Positions 42,703 to 56,202 of a stretch of 64,000 nucleotides of DNA are shown here, piece after piece. Position numbers and translations under genes: made by a program. Numbering within the stretch: position 1 is the first letter of the stretch; each line of letters begins with the position of its first letter. This stretch comes from Tricholoma matsutake. Its lineage: Eukaryota; Basidiomycota; Agaricomycetes; Agaricales; Tricholomataceae. The DNA lies in the NCBI GenBank assembly GCA_026075535.2, contig AP026539.1, positions 13,702,001 through 13,766,000 on the forward strand, written 5' to 3'. Below the pieces are notes generated by a model. That model worked only from the letters and a program-made list of their open reading frames with translations, was not told the origin of the DNA and ran no database searches.

Positions 42703-45367
42703 ATGTCTGCTGCTAAATGTATCTCGAAGGCTACAAGGTAATTATATGCTTGTTATTGTCACATGCAGCAGATATATGGTGACTCTTATTTGAAACTCTC
42801 CATCCAAAAAATCAGGTTTGTCTCCTGTGAAAAATGAAGGGTGGGTATTTTTTAATTGCTGTATTGGGTCTAACATGTTGTTCTCTCTTTGCAGCGATGG
42901 GTTTGATTTACAATTGTTCGTCACTCTGATCTCGATGAAACAGTATCGTGCTTATGCCTGTTTCATTTGCTGTTCTGCAGCCTGGTCGCAGACCAGTTAG
43001 CTGCTGGTACTCCATCGTAAGTTGTACTGTTTATCTGCATAGTCTCCTCGACAATTTCTGCAGTGTGAGCCCTGTGAGGAAACATAAGGCCATCCCTGTT
43101 GTTGACAGTGATTCGTCAGATGTGTATGCATCACTATTACAACTTTGTTTTCTCCCTCTCAATCTTATACTTTCTCCAGTGAGATCTTAGAACAGCCATC
43201 ATCGCCCTTGAAGAAGCGGGCTCAGAAGGCTCTTCCTCCTCCAGGCTCACCTGCATTTGAGCTTCTACCCCCTGTCTCCATAACATAAGAAGTTCACATC
43301 TGCTCAAAGTATTTGCACCTAACACCTAATACCCATAGGCATGTGTTGGATGCTGCTATGGTCAACCCTGTTGTTCCTACTGGATTGACCTCTGTCCCCA
43401 CGTCGTGATGCTCCTACTGCTACATTTGTTTCTTTATTTGCTGAAGCATATTCTAGCTCTGTTTCTGGTGAGCATCCAAGGTAAGTGATGCACTTGCATG
43501 GATTTATTTGTACTCCGCTAATTTGATGCGTTAGGAGGGCAATCATCAAGACGGCCAAGGCCAAGGCTAATGAAAAGGCAATTGTGGAAACAAAGTGTGT
43601 TTTTGCTGCATACAACTGATCGTTGTCTTGCAGGTTGAGCAAGAGTCGTGCTGGCAAGGTCCTCCCTTCTACTCCTGCATCTCCTGAAGTGCAGAGCTCT
43701 GCTATGTCTGTTTTGTGTTGTCATACTTTTTTTCTACTGTTTTGATATGGCCTTTAGTCTGGACCATGCATTGCGCACCCCTAACCATGCCCTGTCAGAG
43801 CTTACTTAGGACGACCTTCCCAATATTGCTATGTATGTTTTCATTGTGCTTTTGTCTTCTTTTTCTAAGTGCTGATATATATGTATAGCATTCTTGCGGA
43901 GGTTCAACGCACAAAAGGAAAGGGGAGGGAGCAAGTTTGTTCGGACTCTGATAGCCAGTCGTATGAGTCAGTTGGATTCTTTAACATTCCTACACAAATT
44001 ATGATTGTTCCTCAGGAAAGCAAAGTCTGAGGGGTCGGAAGCTGCATCTGACGATGAGGCAAGCATCGTGGATGTGTCTGGTGCTCAACTGGCTATCGAA
44101 CACACAAGCAATTGCTCGTGCGTGACTCTTTTTTCCTTCTCTTTCCATTGTTTCTCATCATTCTCCAGTACTCTGTCATCAGTTGCAGGTGCCGCTGACG
44201 GTCCTGGCCAGGTTGAAGAGTCCCAGGTTAAAGAGGCCCAGGTTGAAGAGGATGATGGGATGACCGTTATGTCATCATTGTGTCAAGATCCATTGTTGAC
44301 TCAAACATACTTTCTCCCATGTGTTTAGTATTTTGTTTTCTTAATCTTGTCTTTTGATTGCCTTTTTTATTCTTGCTTGCAGTCGATTGTGTGAGATTAA
44401 ATCTTTCACCGGCTCCAGAGGGTCTTTGCGGACCCCATTCACTGAGACCTGTGCAAGAATGACTAAGGACGAAGTCCAGTATGCTTTTTTCTTCGGTTGT
44501 GTTCGCATTTTTGACATATGGATTCACACAGATCTTTCTTGCAAGGTCTTCTCTTTGTCAAGAGTGCACACTATGTCAATACTGCTCGAATCAACCCTGA
44601 GGATCTGTATGTTGACAACTACCGCCTCCATGTGCGTGAGGGAAAGTCGCTGGCCATATGCATAATGTCTGGTACTGTCATGGAGAGCTTCCTGGTTGCA
44701 GTGTGTGAATCAGGCCCTCATCATGCTCCATATTCTATCCACAAGATCTCTATTGCACCGCTGGAGCAGGAGATGTGCCGCCATGTTTCAGTCTGGGGTT
44801 TACCTTTTCAGTTTCACATTGCTGCGGGCATGATGACCCCGATGGGCTTTGGATTCGCCACTTGGGGCGAAGGTAAAGGGGAAAGCTGGAGATCCGGTTA
44901 GTTCGAACCTTCTCTGATGCCCTTTTTACTTCTGTTGATGTTCTTTCTGTGTCAATTACAGCTGCGTCCCCCTCGTCCCCTGTTAGAGGGAAATCTTCAG
45001 TGCTGAAGACAGTGTCGTCGCCCCTGACAGTCATGAAGGCTGATTCTGCTTATGGCTCGTCGTGGTCATTTGATGATCTAGGTGTGCTATACCTGCCCTT
45101 TTCATTGCTGTCAGCTGTTGATGTTTGATTACAGTACCTGTTTACGACGGGCGAGCACGCCATGGTCGTCCTGCTTTTATGTTCACAGACACTGATTTTA
45201 AGTGCATCTCTTCTTGGCCTCTATACCGAAAGGGAATGTCTGAGGTTCCTGTTGATGCTGTGGTTTCAGTCGGCTATTCGTTGGGCACATATAAAGGCAA
45301 TGTGGTGCCTGTCCTTTCATCTAACATACAGTTTGTAATCGTGTTGTCTATTCCGAAGCGTTTGTAG
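42703..45367 (+). CDS. Many-exon hypothetical gene upstream of the Helitron
   Basis: Starts ATG at 42703 (MSAAKCISKAT, donor at 42738) and runs through a chain of small exons separated by 45-60-base introns: VSPVRKHKAIPVVDSDSSD, EQPSSPLKKRAQKALPPPGS, LSKSRAGKVLPSTPASPEVQ, KAKSEGSEAASDDEASIVDV, VEESQVKEAQVEEDDG, FTGSRGSLRTPFTETC (to 44478). The folded-looking part follows: SFLQGLLFVKSAHYVNTARI to FQFHIAAGMMTPMGF (44532-44896), a Ser-rich exon (44962-45081), and VPVYDGRARHGRPAFMF to SVGYSLGTYKGNVVPVLSS (45135-45367, stop). Frame is preserved across the last four junctions. The N-terminal half is Ser/Asp/Glu-rich and likely disordered. I do not recognise a function. Same strand and 2 kb upstream of the Helitron Rep gene, it may be Helitron cargo or partner, or a host gene. 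Confidence 0.5.
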
Positions 45368-47428
45368 CGTAAAGTTGTAAAATATGCTTACTTCTAAAAA
45401 GATATTTGTTACTTTCCATCTCGCTCTGTTGATATCATGTCGATGGGCCCCTTCACAACAGCCTCTATTAGATGTTGTCTGTGGTGGCAAAATCCCACCT
45501 TGTCATCGCTCGCTACATAGGGCTCGGCACGGTGTTCCATCACTGTTTAGTTGTTTGTTTGGTTCTACAGAGCTGTGGTGCAGGTCTATCAACATGATAT
45601 CAGCTGTCAAGGACAGTGCTACTTCCTGGCTTAAGCAACTCATTTACAAACACTTTCTGGTCGAGGAAGAACAAATGTGCTGTGATGTGTATTACACCTA
45701 CACCTATTGTGTAATCGGACCACTTGCACCTCTAGTCTGGCCTTCCTTCTCTGCCTTCCTTTTACAGAGCCCTTCCACATAGGCTCGAGGCCATGCACGA
45801 GATGCTCATGCATATGCTTCCCCCAAAGGGTCCAAATGCACAGGCTGAACCGCAGTGAAAATGCCTCCCCCAAGTTCGACGACAATGGAAGGATCACCAG
45901 CATTCTCGCTGAGCATTCTAGGTAGTATGAGGGGCAGTTCTGTGTCTCTTCCATTAGCTGCAATATGAGCATCTTGATATTCTTAACACCCCTTCCTCTC
46001 TGGGACGAGGGAATAAATGTCCGGCTGCATTCCTTACTTCCTGCTCAGGATGTGTGTCGCGGACATGGTTGGCAATATCTTCGAGGTCATCCCCGACCAC
46101 ATCTATGGCTGCTTGACTTGTCATTGCCTCTTTCAAGGTGTTTCGAATGCTCTCTGGCTGAATTGTGCGGAAAAAGAACACAGGGATTTCCATAGCTAAA
46201 GCTTTGCACAGTGAGCATAATCACATCTTACCTTTCTTCTCGAGTGGAATGGGGGTATGGGTAGCAAAGTAAATGTCCACTGCCATGGCTTTATACTAGT
46301 GGGTTTGCATCTGTCGAACCTTCCAAAGTGGTCTGCAATTTACATGCATTGTACACGAACATTATGCATATCTTGATGTTATCGTGTTCCAACGCTGCGA
46401 TGCCAATTGGATATGGTCACTTTACCACTACTTAATTCTGAATCAGTAGTCAAGAATGAAGTTCGAGACTCTTTGATGACAAATCATTCGCCCGCAGTCT
46501 TTATTCCTTCCAAGGCAGTGAGCTGGCAAATCAAGCATTCTATCAAACACCGGAACACCAAAATATATTCAAGAAGCAATGCCAAGATCTCACCTATCTG
46601 TTCCACGTAGCTATGAACTGTCTACTGAATGCAAAATATCAAAACCCTCTCCATCTGGACGGTTGTAGTTGTTGAGTTTTTTGATCCGAATACTAGGAAA
46701 TCTACGGCTGAGCTTATACATCTCCTCCTTGTAGCACGCACGGACACCATCTACAACAATATATGGAAAATTAGCTGGTACGTCAACACCCTCGCTGCCA
46801 TTCGATGCAGACCCTCTGTCGTCCTTGTTTTCAGGGCGTCTACAAGCAGACTGATTTGTTACATCTCGTCCCTTGCTTCATATGCAGATAATGTGTTGCC
46901 AAATGCGACAGAGGTGATAACAGAAGTTCTGCGGTCACACAGATGTTTGCTGCAAATAGTAGTCAATAGCTATCACATGATCAATGGCCGTTGAATTGAG
47001 GTCACACCCGCTTTTTCTCACCTTCAGGTTCACCTACCTACCAATATCACCCTTCATCATCATGGTTGTTCTGCTCCTGTGGTTGACATTATCGTTCGCG
47101 ATCCTACAACTGTCGACATTGAAGCATCTTATGCCCGATCGTTGTATCCAATCGTACATATTGCCATCTGTCACTCTACTCATATCAACTGAACAAATGT
47201 TGTCTAGTGTAACTGTTGTGTCCGGTACAACTGTACCTCTTTGACAATCAAAATATTCACAGTTCTTGTATCATGTACGAATATGTTAGAATATATGCTA
47301 CATATGTTCACTAACTTTCTTTGTTTTGCTAGCATCCAGGTCAGCAGTCAGTATCATGTGTACCGACCGCTGCACCTTCTCTTGACGTCACTCCTGGGAG
47401 TTTTCTTTTCCTTGTTTCTACCTCTTGC
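45368..47428 (+). other. Plus strand: no gene supported
   Basis: Plus-strand frames here (45384-45782, 46629-46994, 46984-47528) lack recognisable domains. The minus-strand exons above are the better reading. An unrecognised first exon of the Helitron gene could also lie here. Confidence 0.35.
45950..47000 (-). CDS. Unidentified spliced minus-strand gene
   Basis: Several exon-like pieces on the minus strand: CDRRTSVITSVAFGNTLSAY followed by EARDE (to about 46866, donor GTAACA); after an intron GSEGVDVPANFPYIVVDGVR, CYKEEMYKLSRRFPSIRIKK and GEGFDILHSVDSS (about 46810-46625); MAVDIYFATHTPIPLEKK (about 46285-46230, donor GTAAGA); and RTIQPESIRNTLKEAMTSQA, DVVGDDLEDIANHVRDTHPE (46180-46000). Most junctions are plausible but a stop after VDSS is unexplained. 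The composition is that of a normal gene (CG present, hydrophilic). I do not recognise it. Confidence 0.35.
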
Positions 47429-50400
47429 ATGCAAGATACGTCTGCATTTCAGATGTGCTTGTGTAACCTTTATAGTTCTTTGGACACGTTCCATAAAGAA
47501 GGTGCACTTGTTTGCTCTCAAAATATAATTGGATCGTATGCTTTGATTCCGAATGTCCACATCGTTCATGGGGTTCCACTTTGCCCTGTCCTTGCTTCTC
47601 AGTTGCGAGACGTGTCTGCAGCTCAGCTGTGTTTAAATGGCCTTTATGGTGGTTCTACAAACTCATTCCCTGTTGAATGCGCGATTGTTTGTCCAGGTTC
47701 ATTTCCCTCTTATTTTTATAAATTTCTGTATATGTTCATTGGTTTGTTACATCGTACAGTTTTTGAACCTTTCGCTCGTCTATTCCTCACCTTGTTACAC
47801 TGCTGGTACTCCACACTAATCTGCCTGCACAATTGTAAACTGTTTCAGCTTGTCGGGTTCATGTGCTCTATTCCTGAACAAAATCCATATGTCATTTCTT
47901 ACCTTGCATCCATGCGCGCAATGTGCAACATGATGCATAGACATGATTATCGGGCACACCTTTCCTTTTTTAGTGTTCGCAGTCATGTATTGCATTCTGA
48001 TTTGCAACAGCATCTCTTCAACCAGAACAGCCAGTCCTCAAGGCTGCTGGTAATGTACCACTTTCGGTGTTGCTTACCGCCGCAGTGTTCACTTTTGTGG
48101 CTTTTCCTTGCGCTTGATCTTATTTCTTTATGCAAGAGCTGGCTTCCAGACTTTGCTTGGCTCTCCCCTAGTGTGCATACCTTGGCTGACATTGAACCAG
48201 GGTTCCTTCCTCATCCTCCCATGGGTGCCTTTGCCCATGGCAGTGGAACCCGGCGCGACATTCCTTTTGATGCAATTGAACCGTATGTTGTTACAGGCTG
48301 CAATATTAGTGATAAAAATGTGTTTGTATTTGTTGATCATGTTGATAGTGCAGGTCTGCTTCTGTATCCTACAGATAAGCATTTTGTGCATGCCAATGTA
48401 CCCCTGCGGGACATGGTTTCTTACCTCCCAGTCAAAATGTTCCTGAAGATTGCTAGGCTACATCACATCGCTGTAGGTTCTCATGTTCCCAAGTCTGAAT
48501 TTGGTCGCTATGTTGAAGCCCACAACTGTGTATCTTGCAACCTGTATTTGAGTGTTTTCTCTGTCATAGATTCAAAGTCTGTAAAATCCAGGAATTGCAT
48601 GCGAACCATGAGGCTCGATCTGAACAAACTGCCTTCTGAACCTAAACCATTGAAAAGCTGTGCCTCAGAGTCTTTCCATAAAACTGCTGTTTCAGACATA
48701 GAACTGTTCCAATCAAAGCCTGCCGACACCTTAGAAAACAGGGCATGGCCGGAGGTGATATTCTCAGAAGACTCCGTGTTTGAGCCTACAGAATTTCCAC
48801 CTCATCCACCAGACAATAATCTGTCTCACAAAATCATCAGTGATTTCTGTGCCAAAACAACTAGCTCATCAATAGAAGAAGCAGGGTGCGCTGCTTGCGG
48901 ATGGCTAGTTCCCATTTCACAGCTTTCAAGGTTGAAAGCCATGAAAAATTTACTTCCTATACTTCAAGTACCCAATGTTACCAGGATTGAGAGATCAAAA
49001 AATTCACAGCCCATTCATGAATACAAAGGTCCTGTACTGGACTTCACCTGTAATCACATATGCGATGGATGTTGCCAGTATCTACGAAATGGCAAAATTC
49101 CTCCGCATGCTCTAGCAAATGGTCTATGGTTAGGCGCAGTTCCAGAGGAGCTGTCCTGTCTTGATTTTGTGGAAAAGCTGCTGGTTGCCCATGTACGGAT
49201 TAATAGTTGTTTTGTTTGTGTTGTGTCATCTGGCTCGAGGAAGATGGCATCACACATCATAGCCTTTGAGTCACCTGTCCCAAAAGTCTACCATCGACTC
49301 CCTCCACCAATGGAAGATCTAGATGAAGTTCTTGCTATCCTGTTTACAGGACCATGCAAACCCACAGATAAAGAATTTCAATGCACTCCCCTTTTAGTCA
49401 GGTGGAAAGAAGTAGCTCGTGCACTTGAATGGTTGAAGTTAAATCATGCTGACTATGCGGATCTAGAGATATCATATGATGAGCTGAACTGTTATCCAAA
49501 ACAATCCCCTCCTGTCTCCGTTGAGTATTGCCAGTCGCAGACCACAAAGATAGAGGAGGGGACCAGCGTATTCGACGATGCTCTTGATGATGGCATTCAG
49601 GAAGGTGATTGCTCATTCGTAGTTCATGGCTTGACAGGAGATCAATACGATACTAAGTCTTTGAACGCCCTGAAAGGGATAGCGCTGCGACATTGGAACA
49701 ATCATGGTGGGGCACTTGCTGTTTCCCATGATTCATCCCCACTGTCGATATACAATAACCCGAACTTATACCCACAAATATTCCCTTGGCTGTTTCCATA
49801 TGGTTTGGGAGGCATCAGAGCAATGGCTTTATCTGATCAGGCACACAAGCAACATTTACTCATGTACCATGACAAGTGTTTCCAGCGCAATATTTGTTTT
49901 CCTTTCATCGCATTCAGCCACCAGCAAGTCAGGGCGTCCACAACAGGAGGCTTATTACTTGCAGAGACACGTAACTTCAGTAGCATAGCAGATAGGCTGT
50001 TAAATGTAAACCAAGATGTGTTGCAGGATCTAGCGAACAGGATGTCAATTGGCGAGATTGTAAAACCTTCTACAGAAGACGAGAATGCATGTTTTCAGTT
50101 AATCCATGACCTCGATCTCATAGATGGAAAGGTTGATGGATCAATCACTAGCAAAAAATGCATGTGTAGTGAGATTTGGTCCATGATAATGTATATGGGT
50201 GCTCCGATATGGTATATTACCTTGTCTCCCGCCGATAACAAGCATCCGATGTGCCTGTATTTTGCTGACAGCAAAGAAAGGCTGGACGTTGAGCTGCTTT
50301 GGAAAGAAGACGAGCGATATCACCTCATCGCTAACAACCCTGTTGCTGGAGCCCGCTTTTTCTACTTCATGGTCCAGATGTTCATAGAACATGTGCTGGG

Positions 50401-53400
50401 TGTTGGCACTGATCACCAGGGTATGTATGGTAAAACAGCTGCATATTATGGTACAGTGGAACAGCAGGGTCACCTGACTCTCCATCTTCATATGTTGCTT
50501 TGGATACAAGGAACTTGTTTGCCAGAAGAGCTCCGCTCGAGGATACTGAAGCCTGATTCTCAGTTTCAGCATAAGTTGGTGGAGTATTTAGAGAGCTGCC
50601 ACACCATGTCTGGTCCCTTGGAAAAGGTGGAAACTAATGTCAAAGCTGCTTCCAAGAGACCGGATTACAAAAATCTGGCTGAAACATTACCTGAACCTCC
50701 ACCGCCCATCTGCTACGATGTGCCGCTTAATGGTTGTAGTGCATGTGATGAGCTATCATCTTGGTGGTCAAGGTTTTGGTCCACCGTCGATGACATACTA
50801 TTTAAGTCCAACATACACAAATGTTCCACTAACAAAAATAAGGATGGTTCACAAAATAAAGCCTGACCTTATACAGGGTGCCTTGATAACATATGGGGCC
50901 GGTGTAAGGCCCGATTCCCAAGACCAACATATGCAAAAACCGAGGTTGACACCGAGTCCGGGAGTATCAACATGAAAAAGGGTGAATCTTGGCTAAACAC
51001 GTTCACATATGCTGTGACTTATGTTTTAAGATGTAATACTGATGTCACCAGCCTTTGCTCTGGTACTGCAATCAAAGGAGTTCTTCTGTATGTTTCAAAC
51101 TATGTCACTGAGCCAGCACTGAAGACCCATGTTATTTTTGACACAGTTTGATCTATGTTTCAGAAGCATTCAGAGATGATTGGAGGTGATGATATGCGCA
51201 AAGATAAGGCTTGAAAACTTATGAATGACAAAGATCGTTAATTCACTCAGTGCAAAGATGGAAATGGGATCACCAATGGCTTGCATGTATCTTCTAGGAA
51301 ACCCAGACCACTATACCAACTATTTGTTTGTTCCCTTCTATTGGAAATCTTTTATTCAGGAAGCTAGAAAGCCATGGGATGCTCACTGAAAATCTCCACT
51401 CACTGATAGGGCTCACCACAACTCAAGCCCTGAATGCAAGAAAGCAATCGAAGGTCATGATCCAGAGGTTGAACAGCATGAGAAAGTGGCTATATTCAAG
51501 CATAATGGACATATAATTGGTCTGTCACCTGTTCATGATTATGTCTTCCGGCCAGCTGAGTTTCACTCCATGTGTCTTTATGACTGGATCTCTAGACACC
51601 AACACAAAAAGAAAAGCACAACTAAAAATAAAAAAGGTACAAAACAAGACAATACGGCGCTTGATGCCCAGATTGATTGCGGTTCATCTGTTGCATACAG
51701 TGATAATGAGTGCCTTGACGTGCAGCTGCCTGTTAGTAATTTACAACCAAAGTCAAAATCAGAACTTCATGCATTCATGAGTGATCATCCACTTGCAGAC
51801 ACCCATGGATCACATTGGTTGAAGAGAGTACGAATCCCAAACTTTGTTGGGGGAACCCTACCGCATTGTGATCAAGGAGACTGTGAATACTACTGTTCTA
51901 CTATGCTCACATTATTCAGGCCATGGAGAAGCGGTTTGGATTTGAAGAGCGAAGGAAGTTCCTGGGATGAGACCTTTGTATCATACCAATTTTCACCTCG
52001 TCAGCTTGATCTCATGAAAAACATGAACCTACGATATGAGTGCTTAGATGCCCACAATGATTTTCACACCCAATTGCAGAAAGGCGCCGATGCTATGCCT
52101 AGTTGGGCCGAGCAAGGCACTTCAATATTCCAAGATCTGGATCAAATAGCTGTCGAAGATGTAGTAAACGGGTATGCTGACTCGGATACAAATACTATAC
52201 TTGAAGAGTTCTCCATATCCATGCATGTCGGACGGTGGGACAAAGCACGCACCCAACTAATGACCGAAATGAGGCAGATGTTGTCAATGCTTGGATGGAT
52301 TGATTGAAAGGCAAACTTGCTCCCTGACAACCTCAATATATCACCAGAGCCGATACAGACAGAGCAAACTCCAAGCCAATGGAAGACTGCAGTAGCTGCA
52401 GCACATGCGGAAATTCTGGAAGAGCGAGCACATCACATGCCTCCATGCACTGCCACTGCCTCTGGTCCGAACTTGAATGCATCGTTCGTCCCTAATGATG
52501 TGTGGGTAGTCGATAAGTCTTACATGAGCAGATCATTTTTCTCTAAGGACTGGCAGAAGACCATTGATTCAGTTTCAGTAGATTTTGTATTGAACAAAGA
52601 ACAAGATCATGCTTTTTGAATTGTTGCCAACCACGCCTGTACTACTGATTTGATCAGTTGAAAATGAACATTGCAGGAATGGTGGGTACAGGGAAGACAC
52701 AGGTACTAAAAGCTCTGGTTGAATTCTTTAAACAGAGGAAGGAATCACACCGCCTTATTATGGTTCCCCAACTGGTAGTGCTGCTGCTCTTCTGAAAGGT
52801 TCAACCTACCACTCAATGTTCAGGATAAGCAGTGAAGGGGGTCTGACATCAAACATTCAACTAATGCAGGTCAAGTCTAGACTGGAGGGTGTGGATTATG
52901 TGTTCATGGATGAAGTTTCAATGCTCTCTTGCTGTGATATGTATCTCATAAGTGCAAGACTGGCACGAGTAATGAATGATCTTGATGCACCATTCGGTGG
53001 ACAGAATATGATTTTTGTGGGGGATTTTGCCCAACTACCACCTGTTATTGGTCATGAACATGCCTCACTTTATAGCTGTACAGTTGGAAAAAACACCACT
53101 TCACTGCGGGACCAGGAGGCTGCAATCAGTAAAGCTTTGTGGCACCAGGTCACCACCATTGTCATCCTCCATCAAAATATGCGACAGCGGTCACAATCAG
53201 CAGAGGACACTAGATTCCAGGAAGCTCTGGCAAATATGAGGTACAAGGCTTGTACGCCTGCTGACATTGCATTCCTGAGGTCCCGCGTATCCAGCAAACC
53301 ACCTGGACGCTCTAATGTAAATGAAAAACAATTCAGAAATGTATCGATCATAACCACACTCAATTCATGAAAGGATGAGATAAACAAACTCGGCAGTCAA

Positions 53401-55223
53401 AGGTTCACTGCTGAAACAAAACAGCAATTAACAGATTTCTTTTCTATTGATACAGTTCCCTCCAAGGAACCTGAAGAAATGTGTGAAATGCGAAAAAAGG
53501 TCTGTGGTAGCAAACATTCCATTAAACATAGTGTAATTCCAGAAAAATTTCAACAGGCCCTTTGGGAGCAGCCTACTTGTGCTAATACAGAGCTCATTCC
53601 TGGAAAGCTATCCATCTGCATCGGCATGCCTATAATGATCCATAACAATGCTGCTACAGAAATGTGCATCACGAAGGGTCAGGAAGGCTTCATGTATGCA
53701 TGGCGGTCACACAAACTTCCAAACAACAAGGACATGTTGGATACCCTATTTATAGAGCTTGTGAACCCACCTGCCCCGGTGAAGATGAATGCCTTACCTC
53801 AGAATATTGTACCCTTGATAAGAACCAGCATTGTCACAAACTGCAAGTTTCCGGATGACACGTCACTCACCGTATCAAGGAGTCAAGTTGAGGCACTTCC
53901 AAACTTTGCAATGATGGACTATGCCTCCCAGGGAAAAACTCGGCCATACAATGTTGTGGACCTTAGCCAGTGTCGATCTCACCAGGGATATTACACTTCC
54001 CTTTCCAGGAGTGCCACTGCTGCCGGGACTTTGATTCTGTCCAGTTTCCACCCAAGCAAAATTACCAGGGGTGCATCTGGAGCACTGCGTCAAGAATTTC
54101 GGGAGCTTGAGCTATTGGATAACATCACCATGCTCAGATTCGAGGACAAATTGCCAAGAAACATTGCTATGGCAGACCATAGGAATACCTTGATAGATTT
54201 GTTTCAGAAACACAAGGGTAAGAACTACATGCCGTCCACGATGCATAACGCCATCCATTGGAGTAAGTCTGATCCCTTTCTGGAATGGAAGGACTATGTT
54301 GATTGGCGAGTGGTCAGCTCAAATGCCTTGTTGGTTATGAGCAGTTCCAAAGAGCCATCGTCTACGCCCATGAAAGAACCAGATCAGAACTCAGATGTTG
54401 TCGCATTAAAATGCAAGTGTTCTTATACTATTCCTGCAAATAAATGGCCCAGAGTGAAAAAGGTTAAATTCGATCACCCTACCATTGACCCATCTGAAGC
54501 CGTCCAGCTAAGTATCCCACTCGGTACCACTTGGAGGAATAACAGCTGCGCATAGGACACCATGTTTGTAGTACTCTTTAATATATGGCGGGAGAATCCT
54601 GCATCAACCAGAGCATCGTGGCAGGGCTTGCAGTCGGAATTGCTGGATTCCCTAATGACAAGCTTTGAAACACACGAGAGCTCTCAAGTTGATAGTTGAT
54701 TGTACTACATCTCAGCACTTTTCTTTGGAACAAATCAGGGATTTCATGAGGTGACGTTTAGCCAGAATTTCTCCGGAATTCACCTTTGGAAGATATGCAA
54801 GTGTACACTGTATAGCAGAGCGCTTGTTTAGAACGTGCCACCCTGTCACGATGTTGGATCTTGTCTGCCCCAACAAACACGACGTCGATAGAAACCGGTC
54901 TCCAACAGCTAACTGCAAAATGATTGTGTTCAGATGTCCTGGCATGTCTTTACAAGCTTGCATGGACGACTTCACGGTTGGCATATCTTTGGAATGTTCT
55001 ACTTGCGATGCTCATTTAGTAAGGAAGACTTCTTTTGTTCAGACCCCGCCTGTGCTCGTCTTCAACTTGGGATGCAGCATGCCATCTCTATCTCCTGAAC
55101 TTTGGATTACCTGTGGAACTGACCACATTCGTTACACCCTCAGAGGTGTTGTTTATCTCGAAAACAAACATTTCATGTCGCATGTAATCACTAGCACTGG
55201 TATGATCTGGTTTCACGATGGAA
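47429..55223 (+). pseudogene. Helitron Rep-helicase with C-terminal peptidase-like domain, interrupted
   Basis: Helitrons move by rolling-circle replication with a RepHel protein. The 1145-codon first frame (47429-50866) has a DUF6570-type region (NGLWLGAVPEELSCLDFVEK, about 540-700) and the Helitron-like N domain with the HUH motif HLHMLLW (50483). A TGA at 50864 and further stops at 51151-51240 interrupt the Rep tyrosine motif LLYVSNYVTEPALKTH (about 51085), where the usual final Lys is Glu. The Pif1-type helicase follows: Walker A GMVGTGKTQ (52676), Walker B VFMDEVSM (52900), VGDFAQLPPV (53015), ASQGKTRPYNVVDL (53925). After 54530 a new domain starts with WRNNSCA (Cys) and ends with NKHFMSHVITSTGMIWFHDG (His, Asp), cut at 55224 by a copia element. 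Several stops are TGA where Arg fits. The start codon is the first Met of the frame; upstream exons are possible. Confidence 0.85.
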
Positions 55224-55229
55224 TGTTGG
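54530..55229 (+). other. C-terminal cysteine-peptidase-like domain of the Helitron protein
   Basis: The segment starts with TTWRNNSCA, followed by a TAG where a Tyr would fit and DTMFVVLFNIW, a 'Cys box' arrangement. About 200 codons later stands HFMSHVITSTGMIWFHDG, a 'His box' like that of ubiquitin-specific (C19-like) proteases. A Cys cluster (LVCPNKH ... CPGMS ... ECSTCDAHLV) lies between. Assignment as USP/OTU-like is inference from the order of motifs. Confidence 0.5.
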
Positions 55230-55433
55230 GATAGGCAATCCAAGCCCATGGTCTGAGGCCAGATGCCGGATATTATTAATAGAGTGGCTGTTTTGATGTG
55301 TGTTCTATTTATAGCACAGTTACATACAGCCGTAGTATAGGAGAAATAATAAGATGTTCCTTGTCTTGTTTCCCCCACTTGTCTCTAAGAGAATTATCTC
55401 TTCTCTGTTTGTTTCCTAGCCTGATTTCCAATA
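55224..55433 (+). repeat. copia 5' LTR, 210 bp
   Basis: TGTTGGGATAGGCAATCC ... CTGATTTCCAATA. The ends pair imperfectly (TGTTGG / CCAATA). TTCTATTTATAGCAC gives a TATA-like box. Confidence 0.95.
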
Positions 55434-55447
55434 GGTTATGGGCCCTG
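55434..55447 (+). promoter_or_regulatory. copia primer-binding site, initiator tRNA-Met type
   Basis: GGTTATGGGCCCTG directly after the LTR. Its complement contains CAT flanked as in the anticodon arm of initiator tRNA-Met, the half-tRNA priming used by several copia elements. The same site follows the LTR at 63665-63926. Confidence 0.7.
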
Positions 55448-55476
55448 GCAGATTTTTCTAGGCAACAATTACTACT

Positions 55477-56202
55477 ATGACAAATACTCCTGATGTCGAG
55501 GAGCAAGGGGAACAACAACAAGAGGAAGAATATTATACACCTCCTAAACGTACAAAAAGGGTCTATCACAGCACTACTAATGCGCTCACTGGAGAACTCA
55601 ATGAAGATGAAGATATACCATCTATCAAACTAATTCATACCAAATAATATTCAAATGTAAACAGAATTGCTGATCGCGACCACTTGATGGATGACAACTG
55701 GCACGAATGGAAAGAGAGAATGAAGAGGGTATTTTTCAATTGCGATATTACTGGGTATGTTAGAGGGGATGTTAAACGCCCTAATGAGAGTATCGATCCC
55801 GAAGGCGCACACAATTGGTACAAGAACGATTCTTGGGCGCAACAAATTATTATTCATAACATCACCTCCTCGCAAATGAACCATGTTGGGTCCAAAAATT
55901 CTGCAAAAGAAATGTACTCTGCACTCTCGGTAACTCATGAAAATAAGGCACATCAAACTGTTAATCATATTCAATGCCTATTATACGAGACCAAATTACT
56001 CGACGCTGACAACCTAAAACATCTGGATGTTCTCAAATCATATCACGACCGCATCAACAGATTTCCTAACGAGGAATTTCATGTCTCTGACACATGCTTT
56101 AAAGCGATCATATCTGCATCCTTACCTTCATTGTGGCATACCTATGTTGAACCTTATAATGGGAACACCAACGATCCAAATGATCCCGACCCTAAACAGC
56201 GC
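55477..56202 (+). pseudogene. copia gag, N-terminal part
   Basis: Starts MTNTPDVEEQGEQQQEEEYY. An in-frame TAA near 55645 is followed by the same frame (RIADRDHLMDDNWHEWKERM), the UBN2/retrotran-gag-like region typical of copia Gag (ALSVTHENKAHQTV; DTCFKAIISASLPSLW). The frame stops at DPDPKQR where a solo LTR was inserted, and resumes at 56942 with LTSDTFIGQLQEEYK. Confidence 0.88.
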
